From assembly GCA_964383325.1 (NCBI GenBank), contig CAYLGY010000023.1, positions 1-32,188 on the forward strand: DNA of 32,188 nucleotides, in the 5' to 3' direction. Shown piece by piece: positions 22,036 through 30,242 of this stretch. A program made the position numbers and the translations under genes. The number at the start of each line of letters is the position of its first letter. The first letter of the stretch is position 1. The notes under the pieces were generated by a model. That model did not search any database. It was not told the DNA's origin and saw only the letters and a list, made by a program, of their open reading frames with translations. The DNA comes from CAYLGY01 sp964383325 (GTDB taxonomy: Bacteria > Pseudomonadota > Alphaproteobacteria > Rhizobiales > Rhizobiaceae).

Positions 22036-22701
22036 TCATTTCCGGTCAGCAGGCCGGAATTGTGCGAGGATTCGCTCGATCCCCTCGAAATATTCCTGCT
22101 GCAGCTTTCGGCTGGATTCGATGAATTCTTCCTCGGGCGAAGCTTGCCGGGACGGAGATGGCGGCTGCATTTTCCGGAAGAATTCTGCATAAGCTTCGGC
22201 AAATGGATTCTGCGCCGGTTCCGCTTTTCGGGCATTGTCCGGGGAGACATTGTCGAAAAATGCTGCGAATGGATTTGCAGGGGTGCCTCGGCCCGGGGTC
22301 TCACCTTGCGTGCCCGGCGCTCCAGCCAGCATGAGCGCGAGAACGGGCAGCAGGCGCTGCATCGTATCGGCATTGACCTGCGAAATGCGGGCCGCGTGAT
22401 CGGCAATGGCGCGGCTGACTTCCTGCGAACCGAGGATCCTGCCGAGAAACGCGTTACCGGCCTCCATCGCCTCGGGAGACAGGAGCCGGCTCATGTCCGG
22501 AGTCGAGGGGAAACCGGCGCCTGGCCATTGCGGAAAGGCGGAACCGGATGCGGAAGCCCGCCCCATTGCGGCCATGAGGGCCGGCGTGAGCGCCGCCATG
22601 GCGGCAAGGGTCTGGTCGCGCGTCAGGTCGAAAAAGCTCGCAATTCCGCGGATCGCCTTTTCATCCGTCAGGCTCCTGATCCATTCGTCCGGTGTCAACA
22701 T
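22036..22701 (-). CDS. DUF937-like protein
   Basis: This 221-residue protein has no signal peptide or membrane segment. The N-terminal segment IASFFDLTRDQTLAAMAALTPALMAA (about 20-45, landmarks FFDLTRDQ and ALTPALMAA) resembles the helical DUF937 repeat. The middle contains an alanine-rich region and two NPFA repeats (about 142 and 165) in a proline-rich linker. The C-terminus (SPEEEFIESSRKLQQEYFEGIE) is acidic and predicted helical, possibly coiled-coil. The overall look suggests a cytoplasmic scaffold or oligomerising protein, but the function is unknown. ATG 22701 follows GGGAG by six bases. It diverges from the AsmA-family gene across 161 bases containing an AAGTCTGC-N9-GCAGACTT inverted repeat. 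Confidence 0.75.
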   Translation of the reverse strand: MLTPDEWIRSLTDEKAIRGIASFFDLTRDQTLAAMAALTPALMAAMGRASASGSAFPQWPGAGFPSTPDMSRLLSPEAMEAGNAFLGRILGSQEVSRAIADHAARISQVNADTMQRLLPVLALMLAGAPGTQGETPGRGTPANPFAAFFDNVSPDNARKAEPAQNPFAEAYAEFFRKMQPPSPSRQASPEEEFIESSRKLQQEYFEGIERILAQFRPADRK

Positions 22702-22789
22702 GGCGAACTCCCGTCTCCAGCAAGGTGAATGGAAAGACTTTATCCCATACTGGCTGCAGTTGAAATCGTGCCCACTGCATCGGTTCAAG

Positions 22790-22814
22790 AAGTCTGCGCC
22801 AATACGGCAGACTT
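22790..22814. promoter_or_regulatory. AAGTCTGC-N9-GCAGACTT inverted repeat
   Basis: Two perfect 8-base inverted arms (22790-22797 and 22807-22814) flank nine bases. They lie in the gap between the divergent DUF937-like gene and the AsmA-family gene. A TTGACA (22818-22823) follows immediately on the plus strand, but no matching -10 is clear. The repeat could be an operator for one or both genes, or a hairpin in a 5' untranslated region. Confidence 0.4.
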
Positions 22815-22862
22815 GTATTGACACGGAGAGAAGGTAAACCGTCACGGGATGAGACGAATCGG

Positions 22863-24683
22863 ATGGCATCCATGCGTACGGGAATGATCCGGCAAGGCTT
22901 GATGGCGGCCATGATCCTCGGAGCCGTCATTCTTTTGGGTTTGGCGGCATTGCCCGTCATTGCCTCGACGCAGATCGTCAAGGATCACATCGCGCTCGAA
23001 TTGAACCGCTGGAGCGGTTACCGGGTGACGCTGGGCGGTAGCCCGGTCATCCGGGTATGGCCGAAGATGCAGGCGGTTCTGAGCGATGTCCGGTTTTCGG
23101 AATGGGGTTCGAACGGCGGTCCGGCTGTGCTGGTCAGCGACATTGTCGAGATCGACCTGTCTGCCTTTGCTGCCCTTCGCGGGCGAATCGAGCCGCAGCG
23201 CGTGCACTTCGTGCGACCGGTGTTGCGCCTGCGCATGGAAGACGGGCACTATCGCCTGCCCCGAACCACTGCAGGTCGATTTCATTACGCCGTTTCCATC
23301 GCCGAACGCCACCTCATGGAATCGCCGGGAGATACTACCGGACTGCCCGCGGAGCCAGTCGGCGGGATCGATCTCACCGAAGGCCGGATCGTCGCACGCG
23401 GCCGCGGGGACGAACCGGATGTCGAACTGTTGAGCAGCATTACCGCGAAGCTGGGCTGGCCGACCATGAATCGCGAGCTGACATTCAAGGCGGGAAGCAT
23501 CTGGCGTGGCGAGAATATTTCCCTGTCGGGCACGATGGCCGCGCCGCTTGCCCTGCTCGCGGGTCACGAAACCGCGCTACGGGTCAATTTCGAATCGGCG
23601 CCACTCACGGGTTCCTTCGCCGGAACGATCAGTCCGCTGCAGATGAGCGGGGAGGCCGCGGTCGCGACGCCCTCCCTCGGCCGGGCGCTCGAATGGCTTG
23701 ACGTGGCCACTAGCGACAGGATGCCCTCCGGCGCAGTCTCCGCGACGGGTACTCTGGTTGGCAATCTGCGGCAGATGAAGCTGGACACGGTGCGTCTTAC
23801 CCTTGGCAGCAGTACCGGCGTCGGTACGATGGAATACGCGATGCGAGGCCCGATGCCGGCGATCTCCGGGACGCTTGCCTTCGAGAATCTCGATCTGGTG
23901 CAATTGCTTACAGCCTATTCGGTCCTGCCGGCCGACATGTCGGATTCGCAGCTGGCGGACCTGCTCCGGCTCGACCTGCGCCTCTCGGCACTCCGCGCCA
24001 CCGCGGGCCCGTTCAGCCTCGCCAATGTCGCCGCCGTGATCAAGCTCGACGATCAGCTTGTGACCTTCGACATTTCTGATTCGCAAGCGCTCGGTGGATC
24101 GGTGATCGCTGGCATCCGGATTGATCGCAAGCCTGCCAATGAGTCGGCGGAGTTCCGCCTGCTGGCCGACGGAATCGATGGTGCAGCCTTGTCGGATGCG
24201 ACGGGCTCCAACCCCTGGATCCCCAATGCCCGCAGCAAATTGTCGGTGATCCTCAAGGGCCCCCTCACCCTGCCGGACAGTTTCGTCAGCCAGGCCAATG
24301 GCTCGATCACCGCTTCCTTCGAATCCGGAACGGTGGGCTCGTTCGATCTCGCCTCCTTCCTGGATCGGGCGGCTTCGGGCGGCTTCTTCGCGATGGATGA
24401 TCTTGCCCCGGGGACGATCTCGTTCGATCGGGCCGAGGCCAAGTTCACGATGACGGACGGCGTGGCGCGGATCGACAAGGCGGCGATTTCCGCTGGCGGG
24501 CGGCTGATCGAGCTGGGCGGCATCGCCGATTACGGTCAGAGCAGCATCGCGGTCACCGGCCGTGTCCAGCCAGGTCCGGACGAGGATGCCGACGTGAGGG
24601 CCACGTCCTTCTTCGCCGGCGGGTCTTGGCACTCACCCTATTTTTCGGCGATCCTGTCCGGGCGGCCTGAATCGGCGGAGTGA
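22863..24683 (+). CDS. AsmA family protein
   Basis: This 606-residue envelope protein has an N-terminal anchor (about 12-34) and a large periplasmic portion. The anchor-proximal segment, with NRWSGYRVTLGGSP and the following VRVWP-like stretch, is typical of AsmA family proteins. The family is related to bridge-like lipid-transfer proteins (TamB, YhdP) and is linked to outer-membrane lipid homeostasis. The C-terminal region around residues 480-580 (LAPGTISFDRAEAKFTMTDG) matches the AsmA-like C-terminal domain. The start could be ATG 22863 or ATG 22872; neither has a strong ribosome-binding site. The last 46 bases overlap the 3' end of msrA on the opposite strand. Confidence 0.88.
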   Translation: MASMRTGMIRQGLMAAMILGAVILLGLAALPVIASTQIVKDHIALELNRWSGYRVTLGGSPVIRVWPKMQAVLSDVRFSEWGSNGGPAVLVSDIVEIDLSAFAALRGRIEPQRVHFVRPVLRLRMEDGHYRLPRTTAGRFHYAVSIAERHLMESPGDTTGLPAEPVGGIDLTEGRIVARGRGDEPDVELLSSITAKLGWPTMNRELTFKAGSIWRGENISLSGTMAAPLALLAGHETALRVNFESAPLTGSFAGTISPLQMSGEAAVATPSLGRALEWLDVATSDRMPSGAVSATGTLVGNLRQMKLDTVRLTLGSSTGVGTMEYAMRGPMPAISGTLAFENLDLVQLLTAYSVLPADMSDSQLADLLRLDLRLSALRATAGPFSLANVAAVIKLDDQLVTFDISDSQALGGSVIAGIRIDRKPANESAEFRLLADGIDGAALSDATGSNPWIPNARSKLSVILKGPLTLPDSFVSQANGSITASFESGTVGSFDLASFLDRAASGGFFAMDDLAPGTISFDRAEAKFTMTDGVARIDKAAISAGGRLIELGGIADYGQSSIAVTGRVQPGPDEDADVRATSFFAGGSWHSPYFSAILSGRPESAE

Positions 24684-25330
24684 TCCCGGGGAAACTCGAC
24701 TCCCGCGCCGGCCAGGCCGCAATATCCATGCGGAACCTTGGCAAGATATTGCTGATGTTCGGCTTCGGCATAGTAGAATGGAGGCGCGGCGGCGATCTCC
24801 GTGGTGATCCTGCCCTTTCCGGCCGCGGTCAGCGCCTGCTGAAAAATTTCGCGTGAGCGCTGCGCTGCTGCGGCCTGCGCCGGCGTCGTCGTGTAGATGA
24901 CGGAACGATAGGTGGTGCCGACATCATTGCCCTGGCGCATGCCCTGTGTCGGGTCATGCTCTTCCCAGAAGAGCGTCAGCAACCGGTCAAAGCTGACGAT
25001 TGCCGGATCATACACCACAAGGACCACTTCGGCATGGCCGGTACGCCCGGTGCAGGTTTCCCGATAGGTCGGGTTTGGCGTGAAACCGCCGGCATAACCG
25101 ACCGCCGTGACCCAGACGCCTTCCGTCTGCCAGAACAGCCGTTCCGCGCCCCAGAAACATCCCATGCCGAAATAGGCAACTTCCATCTCTTCCGGCCAGG
25201 GTCCGTGAAGCGGTCTCCCGGATATTGCGTGGCGGCTTGCCGTCAGGATCGGTTCCGCTCTGCCCGGCAAGGCTTCTTCGGCCGTTGGCAATTGCTGTTT
25301 TCCGGCGAACATCTGCGTCAGCAATGACAT
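24638..25330 (-). CDS. msrA: peptide methionine sulfoxide reductase A
   Basis: MsrA reduces methionine-S-sulfoxide in proteins and free methionine, using thioredoxin. The 230-residue protein has the active-site GCFWGAER with nucleophile C58, E101 and Y141 (GTTYRS) in the substrate pocket, and a resolving cysteine C204 in HGYCGL. A 50-residue N-terminal extension precedes the catalytic domain, as in E. coli-like long MsrA. ATG 25330 is clear. The C-terminal tail after GVEFP runs about 18 residues beyond the conserved core, into the antisense of the AsmA-family gene (46-base convergent overlap). It lies 49 bases after the small membrane-protein gene on the same strand and may share its transcript. 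Confidence 0.95.
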   Translation of the reverse strand: MSLLTQMFAGKQQLPTAEEALPGRAEPILTASRHAISGRPLHGPWPEEMEVAYFGMGCFWGAERLFWQTEGVWVTAVGYAGGFTPNPTYRETCTGRTGHAEVVLVVYDPAIVSFDRLLTLFWEEHDPTQGMRQGNDVGTTYRSVIYTTTPAQAAAAQRSREIFQQALTAAGKGRITTEIAAAPPFYYAEAEHQQYLAKVPHGYCGLAGAGVEFPRDHSADSGRPDRIAEK

Positions 25331-25379
25331 GGCAATCTCCGAAATTGCGCTGGATTGCGGGACAAGGCCCCCGTCTGCC

Positions 25380-25691
25380 TCAAACCATGCGTCGGCGCCT
25401 GTGCCCGATCATATAGAGAGTTGCGGCCAGAATTGCCATGACCAGCGCCCCCGGCTGATTGAGCAGCCAGATCATGAACGGATCCCAGATCGACGGATGC
25501 AGGTAGCGCTGGACCGCGGCCTGGGCGCCGTTGAGCGTATCGGGCGAGATGGAAAACCAGCTCTTGCCGAGCGGCGTGAGCACGAGTCTTGCGGCGGCAA
25601 CCGAACGGGCGCCGTCGAGGACTGCAAGAACGACCGCAATGCAGAGCGCGACCATGGCCAGCAATCGGATGATCAGACGAATCAAGCGCAC
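25380..25691 (-). CDS. small two-helix membrane protein, function unknown
   Basis: From GTG 25691 this is a 103-residue protein with hydrophobic segments at about 4-25 and 78-96. Between them lies a conserved-looking stretch with LVLTPLGKSWFSISPDTLNGAQ (about 37-58; landmarks TPLGKSWF and SPDTLN). It ends with a basic HRRRRMV tail, suggesting cytoplasmic termini. I recognise it as a small alphaproteobacterial conserved membrane protein, but cannot assign a function; relatives may carry a PetM-like label, which I would not transfer. The frame stays open to 25808, but that part overlaps DUF1244 and is unlikely to be coding. It lies between DUF1244 and msrA on the same strand. Confidence 0.75.
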   Translation of the reverse strand: MRLIRLIIRLLAMVALCIAVVLAVLDGARSVAAARLVLTPLGKSWFSISPDTLNGAQAAVQRYLHPSIWDPFMIWLLNQPGALVMAILAATLYMIGHRRRRMV

Positions 25692-25729
25692 CCCCTGACT
25701 CTGTTTGTGGCCGGTCGAGCGAGTGACGC

Positions 25730-26035
25730 TCAGTCTTCGACCGGCCGGTTTCTCTCGAATGCCGAAAGCTGGTCCGGCGAAGCTTCGGTCTGGTACCGGC
25801 GCCGCCATTCCTCGTAGGGCATGCCGTAGATGATTTCACGCGCTTCGGCCCTGGAAAGTTCGATTCCGGCATCGGCGGCAGCCTCGCCATACCAGTTCGA
25901 AAGGCAATTGCGGCAAAATCCGGCGAGGTTCATCAGATCGATGTTCTGGACATCGGTGCGCTGGCGCAGATGCTGAACGAGCCGGCGGAATGCCGCGGCC
26001 TCCAGTTCGGTCTTGCGCCGTTCATCAAGTTCCAT
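25730..26035 (-). CDS. DUF1244 family protein
   Basis: This 101-residue protein matches the small proteobacterial DUF1244 family. Signatures are AAAFRRLVQHL (13-23), the CxxC-containing GFCRNCLSNWY (39-49; C41 and C44) and GMPYEEWRRRYQ near residue 75. The CxxC could bind metal or act in redox chemistry, but the family function is unknown. ATG 26035 follows GGAG with six bases spacing. The start overlaps the end of the N-formylglutamate amidohydrolase gene by 11 bases, so the two are co-translated. The small membrane-protein gene follows after 38 bases. Confidence 0.9.
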   Translation of the reverse strand: MELDERRKTELEAAAFRRLVQHLRQRTDVQNIDLMNLAGFCRNCLSNWYGEAAADAGIELSRAEAREIIYGMPYEEWRRRYQTEASPDQLSAFERNRPVED

Positions 26036-26948
26036 GACCGTCTCCGTTTCCCGCCGCGCGCGAGCCGAAATGGCGGCGCACATGGACTTCGCCACGGCCA
26101 TTGATGGCGTCCAGGGCGGTGGCAAGCCTTTCCGCCCATTCGACCTGCCCATCCGGCCCCGCAATCAGGTCTTGCCGGATCTCGATCAGCACATGCGCCA
26201 ATCCGCTGGCCGTGGCATGCACTGATAGCGTATCACCGGCCAGCGCGCCGTCATAGGGCTCATTGTCGCCCACATTGAGGGTTCCGTCCTGCCGCAGGAG
26301 TTCGAACAAGGGCTGCACGGCCCGATCGTCCTGGTCCCACAGCAGCGAAACGTGCCATGGCCGCACCGTTCCCTGCATTTGCGGCGTGAAGGAATGCAGC
26401 GAGACGAGGAAAGGGGGCCGGCCGCTGTGGGCCTCCACCTCGGCGAGCATCCGGACAATGGCGGCATGGTACGGCCGGTACCAGAGCCGGAGCCGCCGGT
26501 CGCGTTCCTCGGCGGTCAAAGGATAATTGCCCGTGATCACCGTACGGTCGTAAAGCTGACGGATCAGGGTAGGATCGTCCTCGCCGCGATTCGGATCGAT
26601 CAGCAGTCGGGAAAAACCGCAAAGAACGGCCGGGACATCCAGCCGTGCCGCGATCTGCCGCAATACGGGCTCGACGCCGATATCATAGGCGATATGCCGT
26701 TGGAACTCGGCCGGATCGAGCCCGAGCGTGCCATATTCGCGCGGCAGGCGATTGCGGGCATGATCCGCGATCAGGAGCATGGCCTTGCCAGTGTCCCCGG
26801 CAAGAATCTCGAACGGTTCAGGGTCCACGGAAGGATGCATGCGAAAATCCCCGGAAGCCGGCGCCGCAGGGGCGCCGCGGGGCATTTCCATTTCATGAAG
26901 CGCACGTTCTGGCAAGTCCGCGAAGTCGCGATTCGGCTTGTTCATCAT
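26025..26948 (-). CDS. N-formylglutamate amidohydrolase family protein
   Basis: This 307-residue member of the N-formylglutamate amidohydrolase family would release formate from N-formyl-L-glutamate, the last step of one histidine-degradation route. Expected motifs are ADHARNRLP (61-69; H63), YDIGVEP (88-94; D89), SRLLIDPNR (113-121) and SLHSF (183-187; H185), probably forming the metal centre. No hut genes lie nearby. In rhizobial genomes this paralogue sits with DUF1244, DUF1036 and pyk rather than with histidine catabolism, so another N-acyl substrate is possible. The start is ATG 26948. The last 11 bases overlap DUF1244. It diverges from DUF1036 across 122 bases. Confidence 0.88.
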   Translation of the reverse strand: MMNKPNRDFADLPERALHEMEMPRGAPAAPASGDFRMHPSVDPEPFEILAGDTGKAMLLIADHARNRLPREYGTLGLDPAEFQRHIAYDIGVEPVLRQIAARLDVPAVLCGFSRLLIDPNRGEDDPTLIRQLYDRTVITGNYPLTAEERDRRLRLWYRPYHAAIVRMLAEVEAHSGRPPFLVSLHSFTPQMQGTVRPWHVSLLWDQDDRAVQPLFELLRQDGTLNVGDNEPYDGALAGDTLSVHATASGLAHVLIEIRQDLIAGPDGQVEWAERLATALDAINGRGEVHVRRHFGSRAAGNGDGHGT

Positions 26949-27070
26949 GATTGTGCCAAAAACTGCGGCTTTACGGGAGGGCAGCCATTTCGTACGGAAG
27001 AGTCATGGAATCACGTTCAGCGGGACAACCGGATGGCACGTACTGCCGGAGGCGCTCGAGGGGGAAAGGA

Positions 27071-27526
27071 ATGAGGATTGCATTGACGGCCGCCATGTGG
27101 GCGACGGCCTTGGCTTCCATTCTGCTGCCGCAGGCCGCGCATGCCGATTTCCGCGTCTGCAACGCGACGCAGAACCTGGTAGGCGTGTCCATTGGCTATC
27201 GCGCGGCCGCGGGCTGGATCACCGAGGGCTGGTGGCACATTGAGGGATCGAGCTGCAAGACCTTGATCGAAGGGCCGCTTTCGTCACGCTATTATTATCT
27301 TTATGCCGAGGACGCAGAAAGAGGCGGCCGATGGGACGGGCCGATTTCCATGTGCGTGGCTGACAAGGAGTTCAAGATCGTGGGCACCCGCGAATGCATT
27401 TCGCGCGGCTATCAGCGAGCCGGTTTCCAGGAACATGATACGGGCGAGCAGCCGAGCTGGATGGTGCAACTTGCAGATGAGGTCATGCCCGACAATACCG
27501 CCACAATCACCGGCGGCAACCCATGA
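27071..27526 (+). CDS. DUF1036 secreted protein
   Basis: This 151-residue protein has a predicted signal peptide (1-25, ending QAAHA before DFRVCN), so it is probably periplasmic. The mature part matches DUF1036: RVCNATQNLVGVSIGYR, TEGWWHIEGSSCKTL and YYYLYAED, with several cysteines that could form disulfides; the family function is unknown. ATG 27071 is preceded by GGGGGAAAGGA, a strong ribosome-binding site. The stop overlaps the pyk ATG by four bases (ATGA), so pyruvate kinase is translationally coupled to this exported protein, an order I associate with rhizobia. Confidence 0.92.
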   Translation: MRIALTAAMWATALASILLPQAAHADFRVCNATQNLVGVSIGYRAAAGWITEGWWHIEGSSCKTLIEGPLSSRYYYLYAEDAERGGRWDGPISMCVADKEFKIVGTRECISRGYQRAGFQEHDTGEQPSWMVQLADEVMPDNTATITGGNP

Positions 27527-28959
27527 GACGCAGTCGCAAGGTCAAGATTCTCGCCACGCTGGGTCCATCCTCCTCCTCGGAAGACCAGATCCGGGAATTG
27601 TTTCTCGCCGGAGCCGACAGCTTTCGCATCAATATGAGTCATGCTTCGCATGACGACATGCGCGAACTGGTCGAGCGGATCCGGTCGGTCGAGCGCAGGA
27701 CGGGCCGGCCCATCGGCATCCTCGGTGATCTCCAGGGGCCGAAACTGCGCGTCGGTCAATTCGACGGCGAGGTCGTAACGCTTCAGCCGGGCCAGGAATT
27801 CCGGCTGGACAGCGATCCGGCGCCAGGAGATGCCGGGCGCGTCTGCCTGCCGCACCCGGAAGTGCTGGCCTCGGTCAGGCCGGGCGACCGCCTGCTGATC
27901 GATGACGGCAAGCTGCATCTGCGCGCGCAACAGGTCGATGAGGGCTCGGTACTTTGCACCGTGGTTTCGGGCACGCGCATTTCCTCGCGCAAGGGGGTGA
28001 GTCTTCCGGATACGGAACTGCCCCTCGGTGCGCTGACGGACAAGGATCGCCGCGATCTGGATGCGCTGCTCGCGGCGGGTGTCGACTGGATTGCCTTGTC
28101 CTTCATCCAGCGACCGGACGATCTGGCCGAAGCGCGACGGATCGTCCGGGACCGGGCCGCCATTCTGGCAAAGATCGAGAAGCCGCAGGCCGTGGCCCGG
28201 CTGGCAGAAATCATCGAATTATCGGATGCGGTCATGGTCGCCCGCGGCGATCTCGGCGTCGAGATGCCGCTGGAAGCCGTGCCGGGCATCCAGAAGCAGA
28301 TCGTGCGGGCCTGCCGCAAGGCCGGCAAGCCGGTCATTGTCGCGACGCAGATGCTTGAATCGATGATTGGCGCGCCGGCGCCCACCCGGGCGGAGGTCTC
28401 GGATGTGGCGACAGCGGTCTTCGAAGGCACGGATGCGATCATGCTGTCGGCAGAATCGGCTGCCGGAGCCTATCCCGTCGAAGCCGTGGCAATGATGAAT
28501 GCCATTGCCGAAAAGGTCGAGACCGATCCGAACTTTGCCGGGATCATAAATGCGCAGCGGTCTGAGCCGGAGGCAACGGGCGCCGATGCGATTTCGCTCG
28601 CAGCGCGGCAGATTGCCGAGACCCTGCGGCTGGCTGCCATCATCAACTACACCTCATCGGGCGCCACCGGCCTGCGCAGCGCGCGGGAGCGGCCATTGGT
28701 TCCGATCATCGCCTTGTCTCCGGTCCTGTCGACGGCCCGTCGGCTCTCGTTGGCATGGGGATTGCATTGCGTCGTCACCGAGGATGCGCATGATTTGGAT
28801 GACATGGTGGATCGGGCCTGCGGCATCGCGTTCAGCGAGCGCTTCGCCACGGCCGGCGACCGGGTCATCATCACTGCGGGCGTTCCTTTCGGCACGCCGG
28901 GCGCCACGAACATGCTGCGGATCGCTTATGTAGCGGCGGACGGACAGTCAGGCCGGTAA
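27523..28959 (+). CDS. pyk: pyruvate kinase
   Basis: Pyruvate kinase converts phosphoenolpyruvate and ADP to pyruvate and ATP. The 478-residue protein has R35 in DSFRINMSH, the B domain at about 70-170, catalytic K217 with metal ligand E219 in AKIEKP, D243 in ARGDLG, and the C domain with allosteric-site-like SSGATGLRSAR. The residue equivalent to Glu117 of rabbit muscle enzyme is lysine here (K74 in QGPKLR), the state associated with activity that does not need potassium. The ATG overlaps the DUF1036 stop. The product of L-lactate oxidation encoded 8 kb away is also pyruvate. It is followed by a 65-base gap to the convergent TPR gene. Confidence 0.97.
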   Translation: MRRSRKVKILATLGPSSSSEDQIRELFLAGADSFRINMSHASHDDMRELVERIRSVERRTGRPIGILGDLQGPKLRVGQFDGEVVTLQPGQEFRLDSDPAPGDAGRVCLPHPEVLASVRPGDRLLIDDGKLHLRAQQVDEGSVLCTVVSGTRISSRKGVSLPDTELPLGALTDKDRRDLDALLAAGVDWIALSFIQRPDDLAEARRIVRDRAAILAKIEKPQAVARLAEIIELSDAVMVARGDLGVEMPLEAVPGIQKQIVRACRKAGKPVIVATQMLESMIGAPAPTRAEVSDVATAVFEGTDAIMLSAESAAGAYPVEAVAMMNAIAEKVETDPNFAGIINAQRSEPEATGADAISLAARQIAETLRLAAIINYTSSGATGLRSARERPLVPIIALSPVLSTARRLSLAWGLHCVVTEDAHDLDDMVDRACGIAFSERFATAGDRVIITAGVPFGTPGATNMLRIAYVAADGQSGR

Positions 28960-29024
28960 GCCGCCACGCGTCCAGTCGGATCCGCTGACTCGATCCGGTC
29001 AGCCCGCCGCAGGATCCAGCTGTT

Positions 29025-29600
29025 TCACAAGGGGCGGTCTGCCAGTTCCTCGATCAGCGTTCCGACCGAATTCTGGGCCTGACGGTTCGCCGGATAGATG
29101 GACAGCACCTGCAGGAGCGCATCGAGCGCCTGCTGCTTGCGGCCGAGTTCCTGATAGATCGCAGCCATTTCCGACCAGGCGGGGAAATGTCGGGGCTCCA
29201 GCGCGAGGACGCAGGAAATATCCGCCATGGCCTTGTCGTATCGGTCCATCGAGACGTGCAGGGCCGCGCGACGGTTCCAGCCTTCCGCATGATCGGGAGC
29301 GAGTGCGACTGCGCTGTCGAGCAGATCCAGCGCCACTTCGCTCTGCCCGCTTTCCGCTGCATCGCTGGCGGCGGTCACCAGGAGGTCGACGGTCGCACTC
29401 CCGGATTTCGACCATGCATCGATGATCCTGCCGGCAATCCGGCCCGCGGCGGCAGGGTTGGCTTCACGCTTGAGGGCACGGAGCATCTCGTCGATCCGGC
29501 CTGAGTCTGCCGGTTTTCCGGACCCGCACGGGCTCGCCGCCATTCCCGCGGCAGGCTGGAAAAGGAGCAGGGCGAGCAAGGCTGCAACCAGGCGCATCAT
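29025..29600 (-). CDS. exported TPR-repeat protein
   Basis: This 191-residue protein has a probable signal peptide (1-22, ending AAGMAA before SPCG). At least two to three tetratricopeptide repeats follow. EVALDLLDSAVALAPDHAEGWNRRAAL (about 87-113), DKAMADISCVLALEPRHFPAWSEMAAI (about 121-147) and KQQALDALLQVLSIYPANRQAQ (about 154-175) have the A-x-x-P spacing of TPR helices; they are cited by their landmarks ALAPDHAEGW, ALEPRHFPAW and SIYPANRQAQ. It is likely a periplasmic protein-interaction module; the partner is unknown. ATG 29600 has a possible TATAGA -10 a few bases upstream (29609-29614), which would place the start of transcription very close to the ATG. Confidence 0.85.
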   Translation of the reverse strand: MMRLVAALLALLLFQPAAGMAASPCGSGKPADSGRIDEMLRALKREANPAAAGRIAGRIIDAWSKSGSATVDLLVTAASDAAESGQSEVALDLLDSAVALAPDHAEGWNRRAALHVSMDRYDKAMADISCVLALEPRHFPAWSEMAAIYQELGRKQQALDALLQVLSIYPANRQAQNSVGTLIEELADRPL

Positions 29601-29625
29601 GCCTGCATTCTATAATCAATCTGAC

Positions 29626-29642
29626 GGAATGGAAATCATTCC
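29626..29642. promoter_or_regulatory. GGAATG-N5-CATTCC inverted repeat
   Basis: Perfect 6-base arms (29626-29631, 29637-29642) flank GAAAT, 26-42 bases upstream of the TPR gene start, where its promoter would lie. It is a candidate operator; no regulator is assigned. Confidence 0.3.
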
Positions 29643-29838
29643 TGCCCGGCCGCCCGCGGCATCAGGCGCGGCGCAAGTATCGTCCACACTTCCGCACAAT
29701 GCGGCTCAAGCCCGAGGCCCATGCGAGCATCCCACCGACATCCGGCGCGCATGTGGACATGCAGGAACCCGGCCCGCAAATTTCGCGGCGCCTGGCGCGG
29801 GTCACGCGGTGCTGAAAGTCGGCAACGACCTTCCGGTT

Positions 29839-29964
29839 TCAGCCCTGACGAGCCTTGAAGCGGGGATTGGACTTGTTGATGATGTAGACCCGGCCCTTGC
29901 GGCGTACCAGCCGGTTCTCGCGGTGTCTCGATCTCAGTGACTTGAGCGAATTCTTGATCTTCAT
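29839..29964 (-). CDS. rpmJ: 50S ribosomal protein L36, zinc-free type
   Basis: This 41-residue ribosomal protein L36 was read from ATG 29964 to TGA 29839. It starts MKIKNSLKSLRSRHREN and ends NPRFKARQG. It has no cysteine ligands, so it is the 'C-minus' paralogue that does not bind zinc, the usual form in alphaproteobacteria. L36 is a late-assembling protein of the 50S subunit. It lies alone between the TPR gene and mscL. A TTGACA/TATTAA promoter at 30028-30057 would give a leader of about 55 bases. Confidence 0.95.
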   Translation of the reverse strand: MKIKNSLKSLRSRHRENRLVRRKGRVYIINKSNPRFKARQG

Positions 29965-30027
29965 GACAATGCCCGTCTTTCCTGCCCGTCTGCGCACAGA
30001 TGCACGGGCCAAAATCAATCTCGCGGG

Positions 30028-30057
30028 TTAATAGGGGAAGCGCTCCGCAGCTGTCAA
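30028..30057 (-). promoter_or_regulatory. near-consensus promoter for rpmJ
   Basis: On the minus strand TTGACA (30052-30057) and TATTAA (30028-30033) are separated by 18 bases. A perfect -35 hexamer is rare in this sequence. It would start transcription near 30020, about 55 bases before the rpmJ ATG. The rest of the 278-base gap up to mscL shows nothing else that I can interpret. Confidence 0.6.
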
Positions 30058-30242
30058 GGATGCAAGAGCCTTGTCTGCGCAAATGGATGCGCTCGGTGGC
30101 GTGGATTCAAGCAGGCAAGGCTCGAGGGCGTGTGCCACTACAATAGCTGACCGCCCGACGGATGCAACTTGCGAACCCCGGATTGACGAGGTGAGCCCGC
30201 GCCGGAGGGGCTGCTCGCGGCGCTGGGACCCTGGACCAGGCC

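Noticed and set aside
20625..22406. 593-codon open frame on the minus strand across gshA
   Set aside because: It is the antisense shadow of gshA, with no family similarity, and would overlap the DUF937-like gene.
30069..30242. Possible small gene or RNA between the rpmJ promoter and mscL
   Set aside because: Only antisense-like short frames and short palindromes such as CCTGG-A-CCAGG were found. There is no ribosome-binding site, no T tract and no family resemblance.
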